NCBI GenBank assembly: GCA_030451965.1 | Contig: JAKDNE010000061.1 | Span: 1 to 12,046, forward strand | Reading direction: 5' to 3' | Length of the DNA: 12,046 nt | Origin: Brachybacterium sp. | GTDB lineage: Bacteria > Actinomycetota > Actinomycetes > Actinomycetales > Dermabacteraceae | Part shown: positions 1 to 6,761 of the stretch, piece by piece | How the letters are laid out: the number at the start of each line of letters is the position of its first letter | Numbering within the stretch: position 1 is the stretch's first letter | Notes under the pieces: generated by a model | The model's input: only the letters and a program-made list of their open reading frames with translations | Database searches by the model: none | What the model was told of the DNA's origin: nothing | Translations under genes and position numbers: made by a program

Positions 1-136
1 CCCCACCCACCCCCGTCAAGCCAGAACGACCCTTTTCAACGTGGCCTCGACCACATCGGCCGATTTCTATAGTTCGTGCAGGTCACGGCACCGGGAGAGC
101 GCCGCTGGCCCCGTACGGCTGATCGTCTGCCGCTCG
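1..136. other. left-edge non-coding stretch downstream of menG
   Basis: No convincing gene is visible here; the open frames on both strands are short and have the arginine-rich composition of GC-bias shadows. The sequence lies downstream of the menG stop codon. I see no strong terminator hairpin. On the minus strand a TTGACG (complement of bases 14-19) would suit a -35 element for a gene beyond the left edge, but its -10 partner would fall outside the window, so this is only a possibility. Confidence 0.5.
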
Positions 137-835
137 TCAGGAGACGGGCACGACACCGCGGTGGAGCGCCACGATCCCGCCACTGAGGTTCCGGTACTGG
201 GTGCGCTCCATGCCGGCCTCGAGGAACCAGCTGCGCAGCTCCTCCTGGTCCGGCCACTCGAGGATGGATTCTGCGAGGTACTCGTAGGCGTCCACAGCGG
301 TGGCGAACGTGCCGGCGACCGCCGGCAGTGCGCGCAGCAGGTACTTCTCGTAGACCGTGCGGAACGGTCCCCAGGTCGGGGTCGAGAACTCGCAGACCAC
401 CACTCGTCCGCCCGGGCGGACCACTCTGACCATCTCCCCCAGCGCCCGTCGCGGGTCATGCACGTTGCGCAGCCCGAAGGAGATGACCGCGGCGTCGAAG
501 GAGTCCTCGGTGAAGGGGAGGTGCTGCCCGTCGGCTCCGACGAACGGAACCGGCGCGCCGCGCCGGCGGCCCTCGCTCATCATGCCCAGGGAGAAGTCCG
601 CGGCGACCACCCGGGCACCTGCGTGGGCGATCGCGGCGGCTGAGGTGCCGGTGCCGGCGGCGAGGTCGAGGACCTGCTCACCGGGTTCGATCTCCAACGC
701 CTGGACCATGAGGTCGCGCCACATCCCGACCTGTCCCATCGCGGCGACATCGTTCATCAGGTCGTAGCGCTTGGCGATGCCGTCGAACATCGTGGCGACG
801 TCGTACGGCTGCTTCTCCAGATCAGCACGGCTCAT
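137..835 (-). CDS. menG: demethylmenaquinone methyltransferase (MenG/UbiE family)
   Basis: 232-residue SAM-dependent methyltransferase that should carry out the last step of menaquinone synthesis, methylating demethylmenaquinone at the membrane face. Visible motifs: the family N-terminal YDLMND at about residues 24-29, the SAM-binding loop DLAAGTGTS (57-65), ISFGLRNV (118-125) and the UbiE signature RVVRPGGRVVVCEFS (137-151). In the first UbiE signature the usual serine and histidine before the tryptophan are replaced (AAMGQVGMW). The length is normal for the family. The ATG at 835 is preceded by GGGAGG at a usable spacing, and the family N-terminus begins just after it; the same reading frame stays open far upstream, but that part overlaps serC and is not coding. 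It diverges from serC. The role fits an organism that also carries the quinone-reducing Ndh. Confidence 0.93.
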   Translation of the reverse strand: MSRADLEKQPYDVATMFDGIAKRYDLMNDVAAMGQVGMWRDLMVQALEIEPGEQVLDLAAGTGTSAAAIAHAGARVVAADFSLGMMSEGRRRGAPVPFVGADGQHLPFTEDSFDAAVISFGLRNVHDPRRALGEMVRVVRPGGRVVVCEFSTPTWGPFRTVYEKYLLRALPAVAGTFATAVDAYEYLAESILEWPDQEELRSWFLEAGMERTQYRNLSGGIVALHRGVVPVS

Positions 836-881
836 GCCCTGATCCTCCCACGTCCGGGGGGCGCCCACGGACGCCTCTCGG

Positions 882-930
882 CCGATCGGTGATCCGCTGG
901 AAGAATGGTGGCGGGCGCCCGTCCGATCGG
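882..930. repeat. paired CCGATCGG palindromes in the menG-serC divergent region
   Basis: Two identical copies of the 8-base palindrome CCGATCGG lie at 882-889 and 923-930, 41 bases apart, about four helical turns. Their flanks are also mirror-like: GCCGATCGGT first and TCCGATCGGC second. The spacing and the position between divergent starts would suit binding by a dimeric regulator controlling menG, serC or both. This is inference; chance recurrence is possible, and a third copy lies inside eno (9786-9793). Confidence 0.35.
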
Positions 931-964
931 CGTCCCCGGCCCACCCATCATGAGGAGTCTCCGA

Positions 965-2128
965 ATGACCGCAGCCAGCACCGCTCGCACCGATGCCCTC
1001 CGCGCCCTGTCCATCCCCCAGCAGCTGCTGCCGAAGGATGGTCGTTTCGGTTCCGGTCCCTCGCGCATCCGGCCGGAGCAGATGGAGACCCTGCGGTCCG
1101 TCTCCACCACGGTGATGGGCACCTCGCACCGTCAGGCGCCGGTGAAGGATCTGGTCGGCCGTGTGCGCTCTGGCCTCGCCACGCTGTTCTCCCTGCCCGA
1201 GGGCTACGAGGTGGTGCTCGGCAACGGCGGGTCCACCGCCTTCTGGGACGTGGCCGTCTTCGGGCTGATCGAGCGTCGCTCGCAGCACCTGGTGCTGGGC
1301 GAGTTCTCCCAGAAGTTCGCCACGGAGGCCGCCGGGGCCCCGCATCTGGCCGAGCCCGAGGTGCTGCGTTCCGCGCCGGGGTCCGTCCCGCAGCCGGTCG
1401 TCTCCGGCGAGGTCGACGCCTATGCCTGGCCGCACAACGAGACCTCGACCGGCGTGATGGTGCCGGTGCGGCGTCCCGTGGGGGCGTCCGAGAACCAGCT
1501 GGTGCTCGTGGACGCGACCTCTGTCGCCGGTGCGGCGAGCGTCGATGTCTCGCAGACCGATGCGTACTATTTCGCCCCGCAGAAGGCCTTCGCCTCGGAT
1601 GGGGGACTGTGGCTGAGCGTCCTCTCCCCCGCCGCGATCGAGCGGGCGGAGCGACTGGCCCGGGACCAGTCGCGGTGGATCCCGTCCTTCCTCTCCCTCA
1701 CCAGCGCGATCGAGAACTCCCGGAAGAACCAGACGTTGAACACGCCCGCGGTGGCCACCTTGGTGCTGCTGGCCGAGCAGATCGAGTGGATGCTGGCGCA
1801 GGGCGGCCTGGCATGGGCCGATGAGCGGACGCGGACCACCAGCGGCATGCTGCAGGCCTGGGCCGCACGTCGCGAGGAGATCACGCCGTTCGTTGCTGAT
1901 CCGGCCGCGCGCTCCCAGGTGGTGACCACCCTGGACGTGGAGGATTCGATCGATGCCACAGCCATCACCTCGGTGCTGCGTGCGCATGGCGTGGTCGACA
2001 TCGAGCCGTACCGGAAGCTCGGCCGCAACCAGCTGCGGATCGCGACCTTCCCCGCCGTCGGCGAGGAGGATGTGGCGGCGCTGATCGAGGTGCTCGACCA
2101 CGTGCTGGACAGCACCGCCGGCGCCTGA
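965..2128 (+). CDS. serC: phosphoserine aminotransferase (mycobacterial-type SerC)
   Basis: 387-residue PLP-dependent class V aminotransferase converting 3-phosphohydroxypyruvate and glutamate to phosphoserine, the second step of cytosolic serine synthesis. The actinobacterial form is recognisable from FGSGPS (28-33), GTSHRQAPV (52-60), GNGGSTAFWD (86-95), HNETSTGV (157-164), VDATSVAGA (182-190) and APQKAF (204-209), where Lys207 should hold the PLP. QTLNTPA (256-262) supplies the conserved cofactor or dimer contacts. The ATG at 965 is chosen because GAGGAG (952-957) stands 7 bases before it; an in-frame GTG at 905 would add 20 residues without family support. It is the only large plus-strand gene, divergent from menG and convergent with the marR gene. 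It appears intact. Confidence 0.95.
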   Translation: MTAASTARTDALRALSIPQQLLPKDGRFGSGPSRIRPEQMETLRSVSTTVMGTSHRQAPVKDLVGRVRSGLATLFSLPEGYEVVLGNGGSTAFWDVAVFGLIERRSQHLVLGEFSQKFATEAAGAPHLAEPEVLRSAPGSVPQPVVSGEVDAYAWPHNETSTGVMVPVRRPVGASENQLVLVDATSVAGAASVDVSQTDAYYFAPQKAFASDGGLWLSVLSPAAIERAERLARDQSRWIPSFLSLTSAIENSRKNQTLNTPAVATLVLLAEQIEWMLAQGGLAWADERTRTTSGMLQAWAARREEITPFVADPAARSQVVTTLDVEDSIDATAITSVLRAHGVVDIEPYRKLGRNQLRIATFPAVGEEDVAALIEVLDHVLDSTAGA

Positions 2129-2145
2129 GCCCGCCTCTGGTCGGG

Positions 2146-2182
2146 GACGGCCGGACTGCGCCTCGGCGCGGTCCCGGCCGTC
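2146..2182. terminator. bidirectional hairpin between serC and marR
   Basis: Perfect 9-base arms (2146-2154 and 2174-2182) enclose a second paired segment, GCGCC (2158-2162) with GGCGC (2165-2169). The ACT and GGT between them also pair, so nearly the whole element folds as a stem of about 17 pairs with one bulge and a 2-base tip. It lies 18 bases after the serC stop and 25 bases beyond the marR stop on the other strand. No T-run follows on either side, which is usual for high-GC actinomycetes. Confidence 0.75.
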
Positions 2183-2206
2183 GTTGCGCGCCACCGCCGA
2201 GAGCCG

Positions 2207-2695
2207 TCACTCCCGCGGCGGGATGAGCAGCTCTCGCAGCACCTGGGAGGCGCCGCGCAGTGCGTCCCGCTGAGCGGGCGTGGCGCCATCGATCCGGTGG
2301 CGGAGCCAGGTGTGGCGGTGCTCCCGGCCCGCGAGCACCAGCTGCACACCTTCCTCGGTGAGGGTGACCCTCACCTGTCGACCGTCCACGGGGTGCGTGG
2401 CGCGGCGCACCAGCCCGGCCTGTTCGAGGCGTCCGAGGCTCCGGGTCATGACCGGTGGGCTCACGTGCTCGAACTCCGCGAGCGCGCTCGGCGTCGACTC
2501 CCCCGTCCGATGGAGATAGGCGAGGACCGAGAACTGCGGAGCGGAGACGTCCTCCGAGGCGGTGTGGGAGCGCAGGATCCGGGAGGAGACCAGCAGCACC
2601 CGCTGCAGCTCAGCAGCGAGCTCGACCGCCTCCTCGCCCTCGGCGGCGGAACCTGTCGGCTCCGGCAGCTCGTCCCCGGTACCGCGCGGGCTCAC
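2207..2695 (-). CDS. MarR-family transcriptional regulator
   Basis: 162-residue winged helix-turn-helix protein. After an acidic, probably disordered N-terminus (1-25) comes the MarR fold: SAPQFSVLAYLHRTG (51-65), the recognition region VSPPVMTRSLGRLEQAGLV (78-96) and the wing HPVDGRQVRVTLTEEG (101-116), with the D-G-R signature of the family. Members are dimers that usually repress nearby genes and release DNA on binding a small ligand. The GTG start at 2695 overlaps the TGA of the purine permease (GTGA), so the two are very likely translated together; no better start exists downstream. A role in controlling the permease is inferred from that coupling only. The ligand is unknown. Confidence 0.88.
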   Translation of the reverse strand: MSPRGTGDELPEPTGSAAEGEEAVELAAELQRVLLVSSRILRSHTASEDVSAPQFSVLAYLHRTGESTPSALAEFEHVSPPVMTRSLGRLEQAGLVRRATHPVDGRQVRVTLTEEGVQLVLAGREHRHTWLRHRIDGATPAQRDALRGASQVLRELLIPPRE

Positions 2696-4197
2696 AGCAG
2701 GACGCCCTCGATCGCCCCGCGCAGGAAGTACACGATGAACAGCAGCGCGATGAGGTACATCAGCCAGTGGACCTCGCGGGCCTTGCCGCGGACCACCCGG
2801 ATCAGCACGTACATCACGAAGCCGGCGCCCATCCCGACGGTGATCGAGTAGGCGAAGGGCATCAGGATGATGGTGAGGAAGGCGGGCACCGCGACCTCGA
2901 CATCGGTGAAGTCGATATCGGTGATCTGGGTCATCATCAGGAAACCGACCATGACCAGTGCCGGGGTCGCGGCCTCGTAGGGGACCATCGCGACCAGCGG
3001 CGAGAGGAAGGTCGAGAGCAGGAAGAGCGTCCCGACGACGACGGCGGCGAGCCCGGTCCGCGCCCCCTCGGCGACTCCCGAGGTGGATTCGACGAAGCTC
3101 GTGTTGGACGAGACGCCGCCGACGCCGCCCGCGATCGCGGCCACCGAGTCGACGACGAGGATGCGCTGGGAGTACGGGATGTCGCCGTCCTCCTCGATGA
3201 GGTCCGCGGCGGAAGCGACCCCGACCATCGTGCCCATGGTGTCGAAGAAATCTGCCAGCAGCAGGGAGAAGACGATGACGGCGGCGCCGATGATGCCCGC
3301 GGCCGTGATGCCGCCGATCGGGTCGACCGTGAAGAGCGTTGCGAAGTCGGGCAGCTGGACCGGGGAGCCCGTGATCGCCGGGACGTTCATCGCCCAGCCC
3401 CCGGGGTTGCCGGGGTCCGTGCCCTCGGCCGGAGCGAAGGCGCCGAGGTGCAGCACTCGCTCGATGACCAGGGAGAACGCGGTCGCGCTGACGATCGCGA
3501 TGAGGATCGCGCCCGGCACCTTGCGAATCCACAGCACCAGCATCAGCAGCAGCCCGGCGACGAACACGAAGGTGGGCCATCCGGTCAGCGAGCCGTCATT
3601 GCCCAGCTGCACGGGGGTTCCGGCAGCGGTGGTCACGAACTTCGCATTGAACAGGCCGAGGAACGCGATGAACAGGCCGATGCCCACAGCGATGGCGGTC
3701 TTGAGGAACGGGGGGACCGCATTGAACACCGCCCTGCGGAAACCGGCCAGCACCAGCACCAGGATGACGACGCCTTCGAGCAGCACCATGCCCATGGCCC
3801 CGCCCCAGGTCATGCCCGGCAAGGAGACGACGGAGTAGGCGAGGTAGGCGTTCAGCCCGAGTCCGGCAGCGAGCGCGAGGGGGAATTTCGCCCAGGCGCC
3901 CATCGCCAGGCTCAGCAGACCGGCGATCAGCGCCGTGCCGGCGGCGACGGCCGGCAGGTTCGGCTCGGTGCCCCCGCCGAGATACATCCCGGTGGAATCC
4001 GGGACCGTTCCGATGATCAGCGGGTTCAGCACCACGATGTAGCACATCGAGAAGAAGGTGACGAGACCGCCGCGGATCTCCCGGCCCACCGTGGAGCCAC
4101 GCTCGGAGATCTTGAAGTAGCGATCCAGTCCGGATCGGGGCGATATGTCGACCGCTGCGGGGGTCGTGGAGGGGGAGGAGGGATCGGCCTGCTGCAT
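2692..4197 (-). CDS. NCS2-family (AzgA-type) purine permease
   Basis: 501-residue integral membrane protein related to the AzgA/PbuG hypoxanthine-guanine-adenine permeases, which import purine bases by proton symport. Visible features: the family N-terminus LDRYFKISERGSTVGREI (24-41), about a dozen hydrophobic segments, GLGLNAYLAY (112-121), ADFFDTMGTMVG (315-326) and the family block SSNTSFVESTSGVAEGARTG (363-382). The length is normal. Two starts compete: ATG at 4197 and GTG at 4224 (9 residues more). I prefer the ATG because the GTG lies inside the 3' arm of a hairpin and because TACGAT lies 7 bases before the ATG, suggesting a leaderless message. Neither has a good ribosome binding site. 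It is followed by marR with a 4-base overlap. Which purine it prefers cannot be read from sequence. Confidence 0.9.
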   Translation of the reverse strand: MQQADPSSPSTTPAAVDISPRSGLDRYFKISERGSTVGREIRGGLVTFFSMCYIVVLNPLIIGTVPDSTGMYLGGGTEPNLPAVAAGTALIAGLLSLAMGAWAKFPLALAAGLGLNAYLAYSVVSLPGMTWGGAMGMVLLEGVVILVLVLAGFRRAVFNAVPPFLKTAIAVGIGLFIAFLGLFNAKFVTTAAGTPVQLGNDGSLTGWPTFVFVAGLLLMLVLWIRKVPGAILIAIVSATAFSLVIERVLHLGAFAPAEGTDPGNPGGWAMNVPAITGSPVQLPDFATLFTVDPIGGITAAGIIGAAVIVFSLLLADFFDTMGTMVGVASAADLIEEDGDIPYSQRILVVDSVAAIAGGVGGVSSNTSFVESTSGVAEGARTGLAAVVVGTLFLLSTFLSPLVAMVPYEAATPALVMVGFLMMTQITDIDFTDVEVAVPAFLTIILMPFAYSITVGMGAGFVMYVLIRVVRGKAREVHWLMYLIALLFIVYFLRGAIEGVLL

Positions 4198-4210
4198 GGG
4201 AGAGATCGTA
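4198..4210 (-). promoter_or_regulatory. candidate leaderless promoter of the purine permease
   Basis: On the minus strand TACGAT (complement of 4205-4210) matches TATAAT at four positions and is followed by 7 bases and then the ATG at 4197. The A of the start codon would therefore be at or near +1. No Shine-Dalgarno sequence stands at normal distance. No convincing -35 element is present. Leaderless messages are common in actinomycetes, but this one is inferred. Confidence 0.4.
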
Positions 4211-4218
4211 TCCGCCCT

Positions 4219-4261
4219 GGGCACCGGACACCCCGCGGTATCCGGGAGGTGCGCGGTGCCC
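4219..4261 (-). terminator. hairpin after nagB
   Basis: Perfect 8-base arms (4219-4226 and 4254-4261) with a further inner pairing CACC/GGTG (4229-4232 and 4248-4251). The structure starts 22 bases after the nagB stop and ends 21 bases before the permease ATG, so it probably ends nagB transcription or acts as an attenuator for the permease. No T-run follows. It covers the alternative GTG start of the permease. Confidence 0.5.
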
Positions 4262-4283
4262 GGAGACGCCGTCCCGCCCGGAC

Positions 4284-5081
4284 TCAGTCCCGGGCGATGA
4301 GCGGGTGCTCTGCCTCGAGCCGCCGCGAGTAGCGGTAGTAGTCCGCGAGCTCGAGCTTCGAGGCGGCCGCCTCGTCGACCACCACGGTCACGTCCGGGTG
4401 CATCTGCAGCGCAGTCGCGGGCCAGCGAGCGCTGATCGCTCCCTCGGCGAGCTGAGCGACGGCGTCGGCCTTGCCCTCACCCGTGGCGGTCAGCACGATC
4501 CGCCGCGCCTCGAGGATGGTGCCCAGGCCCTGGCTGAGAGCTCGGACCGGGACGTCGTCCGCGCTGGCGAAGTAGCGCGCGTTGTCCTCGATGGTGGAGC
4601 GCGCGAGGCCCACCACCCGGGTGCGGGAGCCGAGCGAGCTGCCGGGCTCGTTGAAGGCGATGTGCCCGTTGGAGCCGATCCCGAGGATCTGCAGGTCCAC
4701 TCCCCCGGCGTCGCGGAGCCGACGATCGTAGGAAACGGCTTCGGAGACCGGGTCGGCCGAGGCGCCGTCCGGGGAGACGACGGCGGCGTCGTCGATGTCG
4801 ATGTGCGCCGTGAAGTTCTCGCGGATGAACTGGTGGTAGCTCTGCTCGTGACCGGCGGGCAGGCCGACGTACTCATCGAGCAGGAAGGCGCGGCTGTGGG
4901 CGAAGGAGAGCCCCTCCTCGCGGTGGCGACGGATCAGCTCGGCATAGGCCGGGACCGGGGAGGAGCCGGTGGCCAGGCCCAGGACCGTGCCCGACTCCCC
5001 TGCCTCCTGCAGCGTGCGGGCGAAGACGTCCGCGACGACCTTCGCGCCCGACTCGGCGTTCTCCACGATGTGGATCTCCAT
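4284..5081 (-). CDS. nagB: glucosamine-6-phosphate deaminase
   Basis: 265-residue cytosolic enzyme converting glucosamine 6-phosphate to fructose 6-phosphate and ammonia, linking amino-sugar (chitin or peptidoglycan sugar) use to glycolysis. Clear family motifs: the phosphate loop LGLATGSSPVPAY (34-46), LLDEYVGL (67-74) with catalytic Asp69, and GIGSNGHIAFNEPGSS (134-149) with His140 and Glu145. The position equivalent to Asp141 of the E. coli enzyme is Asn138; the family signature allows D or N there. The length is normal. ATG at 5081 has AGGA a few bases upstream. No nagA, transporter or regulator gene of amino-sugar use adjoins it, so it appears to be a single-gene unit between ndh and the permease. 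Confidence 0.94.
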   Translation of the reverse strand: MEIHIVENAESGAKVVADVFARTLQEAGESGTVLGLATGSSPVPAYAELIRRHREEGLSFAHSRAFLLDEYVGLPAGHEQSYHQFIRENFTAHIDIDDAAVVSPDGASADPVSEAVSYDRRLRDAGGVDLQILGIGSNGHIAFNEPGSSLGSRTRVVGLARSTIEDNARYFASADDVPVRALSQGLGTILEARRIVLTATGEGKADAVAQLAEGAISARWPATALQMHPDVTVVVDEAAASKLELADYYRYSRRLEAEHPLIARD

Positions 5082-5157
5082 GCGGTCCTGCCCTTCTGCC
5101 CCGGTGCCGCGCGACGGTCCACCGTTGATCGTTGCTGCGTGTTCTCACGTGTTTCCG

Positions 5158-5195
5158 AGCATACCTGGTCACGCTGGCCGGCACGCGGTGTGCCG
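5158..5195 (-). promoter_or_regulatory. possible nagB promoter with an inverted repeat
   Basis: On the minus strand TATGCT (complement of 5158-5163) could be a -10 element, giving a leader of about 70 bases. A 6-base inverted repeat, CGGCAC and GTGCCG with a 5-base gap (5179-5195), would overlap the matching -35 position and could be an operator. No good -35 hexamer is visible, and I see no full DasR/NagR-type site (TGGTCTAGACCA). Weak evidence. Confidence 0.25.
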
Positions 5196-5240
5196 TCGAC
5201 TCATGGGACGGCCGGTTCCGGTCGCAGTGCGTGCGACGCA

Positions 5241-5277
5241 CGAACGCTGCCGCACAGCTCGTGTGCGGCAGCGTTCG
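5241..5277 (-). terminator. 16-pair perfect hairpin, second of two after ndh
   Basis: Arms 5241-5256 and 5262-5277 are perfectly complementary over 16 bases with a 5-base loop, the strongest inverted repeat in the window. It lies about 50 bases past the ndh stop, behind a first hairpin, so it may be a back-up terminator. A third small repeat, GTGCGT/ACGCAC with a 3-base loop (5227-5241), adjoins it. There is no T-run. It lies 160 bases before the nagB start, so a role as a protein binding site is possible but less likely. Confidence 0.65.
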
Positions 5278-5289
5278 ATCCACAGGGTC

Positions 5290-5317
5290 GGGCGCTCCTG
5301 CTCAGGCAGGAGCACCC
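5290..5317 (-). terminator. first hairpin after ndh
   Basis: Eight perfect pairs (5294-5301 with 5306-5313) around the 4-base loop TCAG, extended past one C-A mismatch by three more G-C pairs (5290-5292 with 5315-5317). It begins 7 bases after the ndh stop codon on the minus strand. This is the position expected of an intrinsic terminator or 3' stabilising hairpin, again without a T-run. Confidence 0.65.
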
Positions 5318-5324
5318 GCTCGGC

Positions 5325-6698
5325 TCACTTCTTCTTGCCGGTGTTCGCGGCGTACTCGAAGGCCGCGCGGGGGGTCTTGGCCTGCGGGATGCCGATGATG
5401 TCGCGGCGCGAGATCAGATTGGTCGCCCAGCCCGCGATCACGGAGGCCTTACGACCGAAGGTCGGCATCGCGTACACGTGGTAGGAACGGGCCATCAGCC
5501 ATGCCGGCAGACCACGGACGTCGATCTCCTTGTCGCCCAGCTGCAGGCGGGCCACACCCTTGTACATGCCGAGGGTGGCCATCACACCGAGGTTCTGGTG
5601 GTAGTAGTCCACCAGCGGGCGACCCTGGACGGAGCGCGCGATGTTGTCGGCCACACGCTTGGCCTGACGGACCGCGTGCTGCGCATTGGGCGGGCAGAAC
5701 TTCCCCTCGCCCGAGGCGAGGTCCGGCACGGCCGCACAGTCACCGGCGGCGAAGACATTCTCCAACGGGCCGTCGGCACCGTTGACACGGAGGTCCGCGA
5801 GCGACTCGAGCTTGCCCATCAGGGGGCCGCGCTCGGTGACGACCGGGAGGTCCGAGAACTCCGGGTCCGAGAGCACCGGGGCGGGCTTCACTCCGGCATT
5901 CCAGACCAGCAGGTCGGTCTCGAACTCGTCACCGTCGCTGGTCTTGATCACACCGTTCTCGGCGGAGTTGAGGAACGTCTCGAGCTTGACCTCGACGCCG
6001 CGCTCGCGCAGCTGGTTCAGCACGTAGGCGCGCTGGTCCTCGGTGAGCTCGGGGAAGATGAACGGCGCACCGTCGACCAGCACGAAACGGATGTCCGAGG
6101 CGTGCAGGTCGGGGTAGTAGCGCAGCGCGTCGCGGACCATGTCCTCGGCCTCGGCGACGGCCTCGCCGCCGGCGAACCCACCACCGATGAAGGTGAAGGT
6201 GAGCAGACGCTTGCGGACCGCGGGGGCCTTCGTGGTCGCGGCCTCGGCGAGGTTCGCGAGGATGCGGTCGCGCACGGCGGCCGCCTCCTCGATCTGCTTG
6301 AAGCCGATCGCGTTCTCCGCGAGGCCCGGGATGGGCAGCAGGCGGGGCACGGCGCCGAGGCCGACGACCAGGTAGTCGTAGGCGATCTCGAGCTGCTCGT
6401 CGTCCTCGAGATCCACCACCACGGTGTTCTCGGCGCTGCGGACCGCGGAGACCGAACCGGTGACGACCTTGGCGCCCGGGAGAACCTTGCGCAGGGGCGC
6501 GAGGACGTTGCGCGGATCGATGCTGCCGGCGCCGACCTCGGGGAGGAAGGGCGCGTAGGTCATGTACGGACGCGGGTCCACGATGGTGATCGCGACCTCC
6601 GCGCCGAGGGTCTTGCGCAGCTCGGACGCGGTCGTCAAACCGACGGAACCGCCTCCGAGGATGAGGACATGGGGCTTGCCGCCGAAGGTATTAGTCAT
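5325..6698 (-). CDS. ndh: type II NADH:quinone oxidoreductase
   Basis: 457-residue single-subunit flavoprotein that passes electrons from NADH to menaquinone at the inner membrane face without pumping protons. Two nucleotide-binding folds are visible: LILGGGSVGLTTASEL (12-27) for FAD and FTFIGGGFAGGE (168-179) for NADH, followed by VFAAGDCAAVPD (315-326). PPNAQHAVRQAKRVADNI (336-353) corresponds to the quinone-site block of NDH-2 enzymes. The C-terminal part (about 395-450) has the aromatic and hydrophobic character of the membrane-anchoring segment, and the protein ends in three lysines. The ATG at 6698 lacks a usable ribosome binding site but has a promoter-like element directly before it. 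Two hairpins follow the gene, so it is probably transcribed alone. Other NAD(P)/FAD quinone reductases are a less likely alternative. Confidence 0.92.
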   Translation of the reverse strand: MTNTFGGKPHVLILGGGSVGLTTASELRKTLGAEVAITIVDPRPYMTYAPFLPEVGAGSIDPRNVLAPLRKVLPGAKVVTGSVSAVRSAENTVVVDLEDDEQLEIAYDYLVVGLGAVPRLLPIPGLAENAIGFKQIEEAAAVRDRILANLAEAATTKAPAVRKRLLTFTFIGGGFAGGEAVAEAEDMVRDALRYYPDLHASDIRFVLVDGAPFIFPELTEDQRAYVLNQLRERGVEVKLETFLNSAENGVIKTSDGDEFETDLLVWNAGVKPAPVLSDPEFSDLPVVTERGPLMGKLESLADLRVNGADGPLENVFAAGDCAAVPDLASGEGKFCPPNAQHAVRQAKRVADNIARSVQGRPLVDYYHQNLGVMATLGMYKGVARLQLGDKEIDVRGLPAWLMARSYHVYAMPTFGRKASVIAGWATNLISRRDIIGIPQAKTPRAAFEYAANTGKKK

Positions 6699-6733
6699 AC
6701 CTACAGAGTAGAACTGTGGAGGCCCGGATACAA
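6699..6733 (-). promoter_or_regulatory. candidate leaderless promoter of ndh
   Basis: On the minus strand TTGTAT (complement of 6728-6733) and TACTCT (6705-6710) are separated by 17 bases. TACTCT is followed by only 6 bases before the ATG at 6698, so transcription should start at or next to the A of the start codon. The sole purine-rich stretch upstream, AGG, is too close to act as a ribosome binding site. The -10 lies in the small palindrome CTAC-TCT-GTAG. The -35 shares only its TTG with the consensus. Confidence 0.5.
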
Positions 6734-6761
6734 AAGGGGCCGACCGCTGAACAGTCCGAGG

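Noticed and set aside
1..20. C-rich run at the left edge as a possible structural or repeat element
   Set aside because: Too short and at the window edge; nothing else supports a function.
137..2194. A 685-residue minus-strand product that would fuse a long N-terminal region to MenG
   Set aside because: The first 450 or so residues are the complement of serC and show no family signature; the true MenG starts at 835 with a good ribosome binding site.
2455..4332. A 625-codon plus-strand frame rich in His, Gln, Asp and Glu that resembles a low-complexity protein
   Set aside because: It is the complement of the permease and marR genes; the apparent repeats come from membrane-segment codons read backwards.
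5101..5240. Search for a DasR/NagR operator before nagB
   Set aside because: Only half-site-like TGGTC/GACCA fragments are present, not the full palindrome.
5266..5290. GTTCGATCC resembling the T-loop of a tRNA
   Set aside because: The flanking bases do not form a T-stem, no acceptor or anticodon arms surround it, and it is explained by the 16-pair hairpin.
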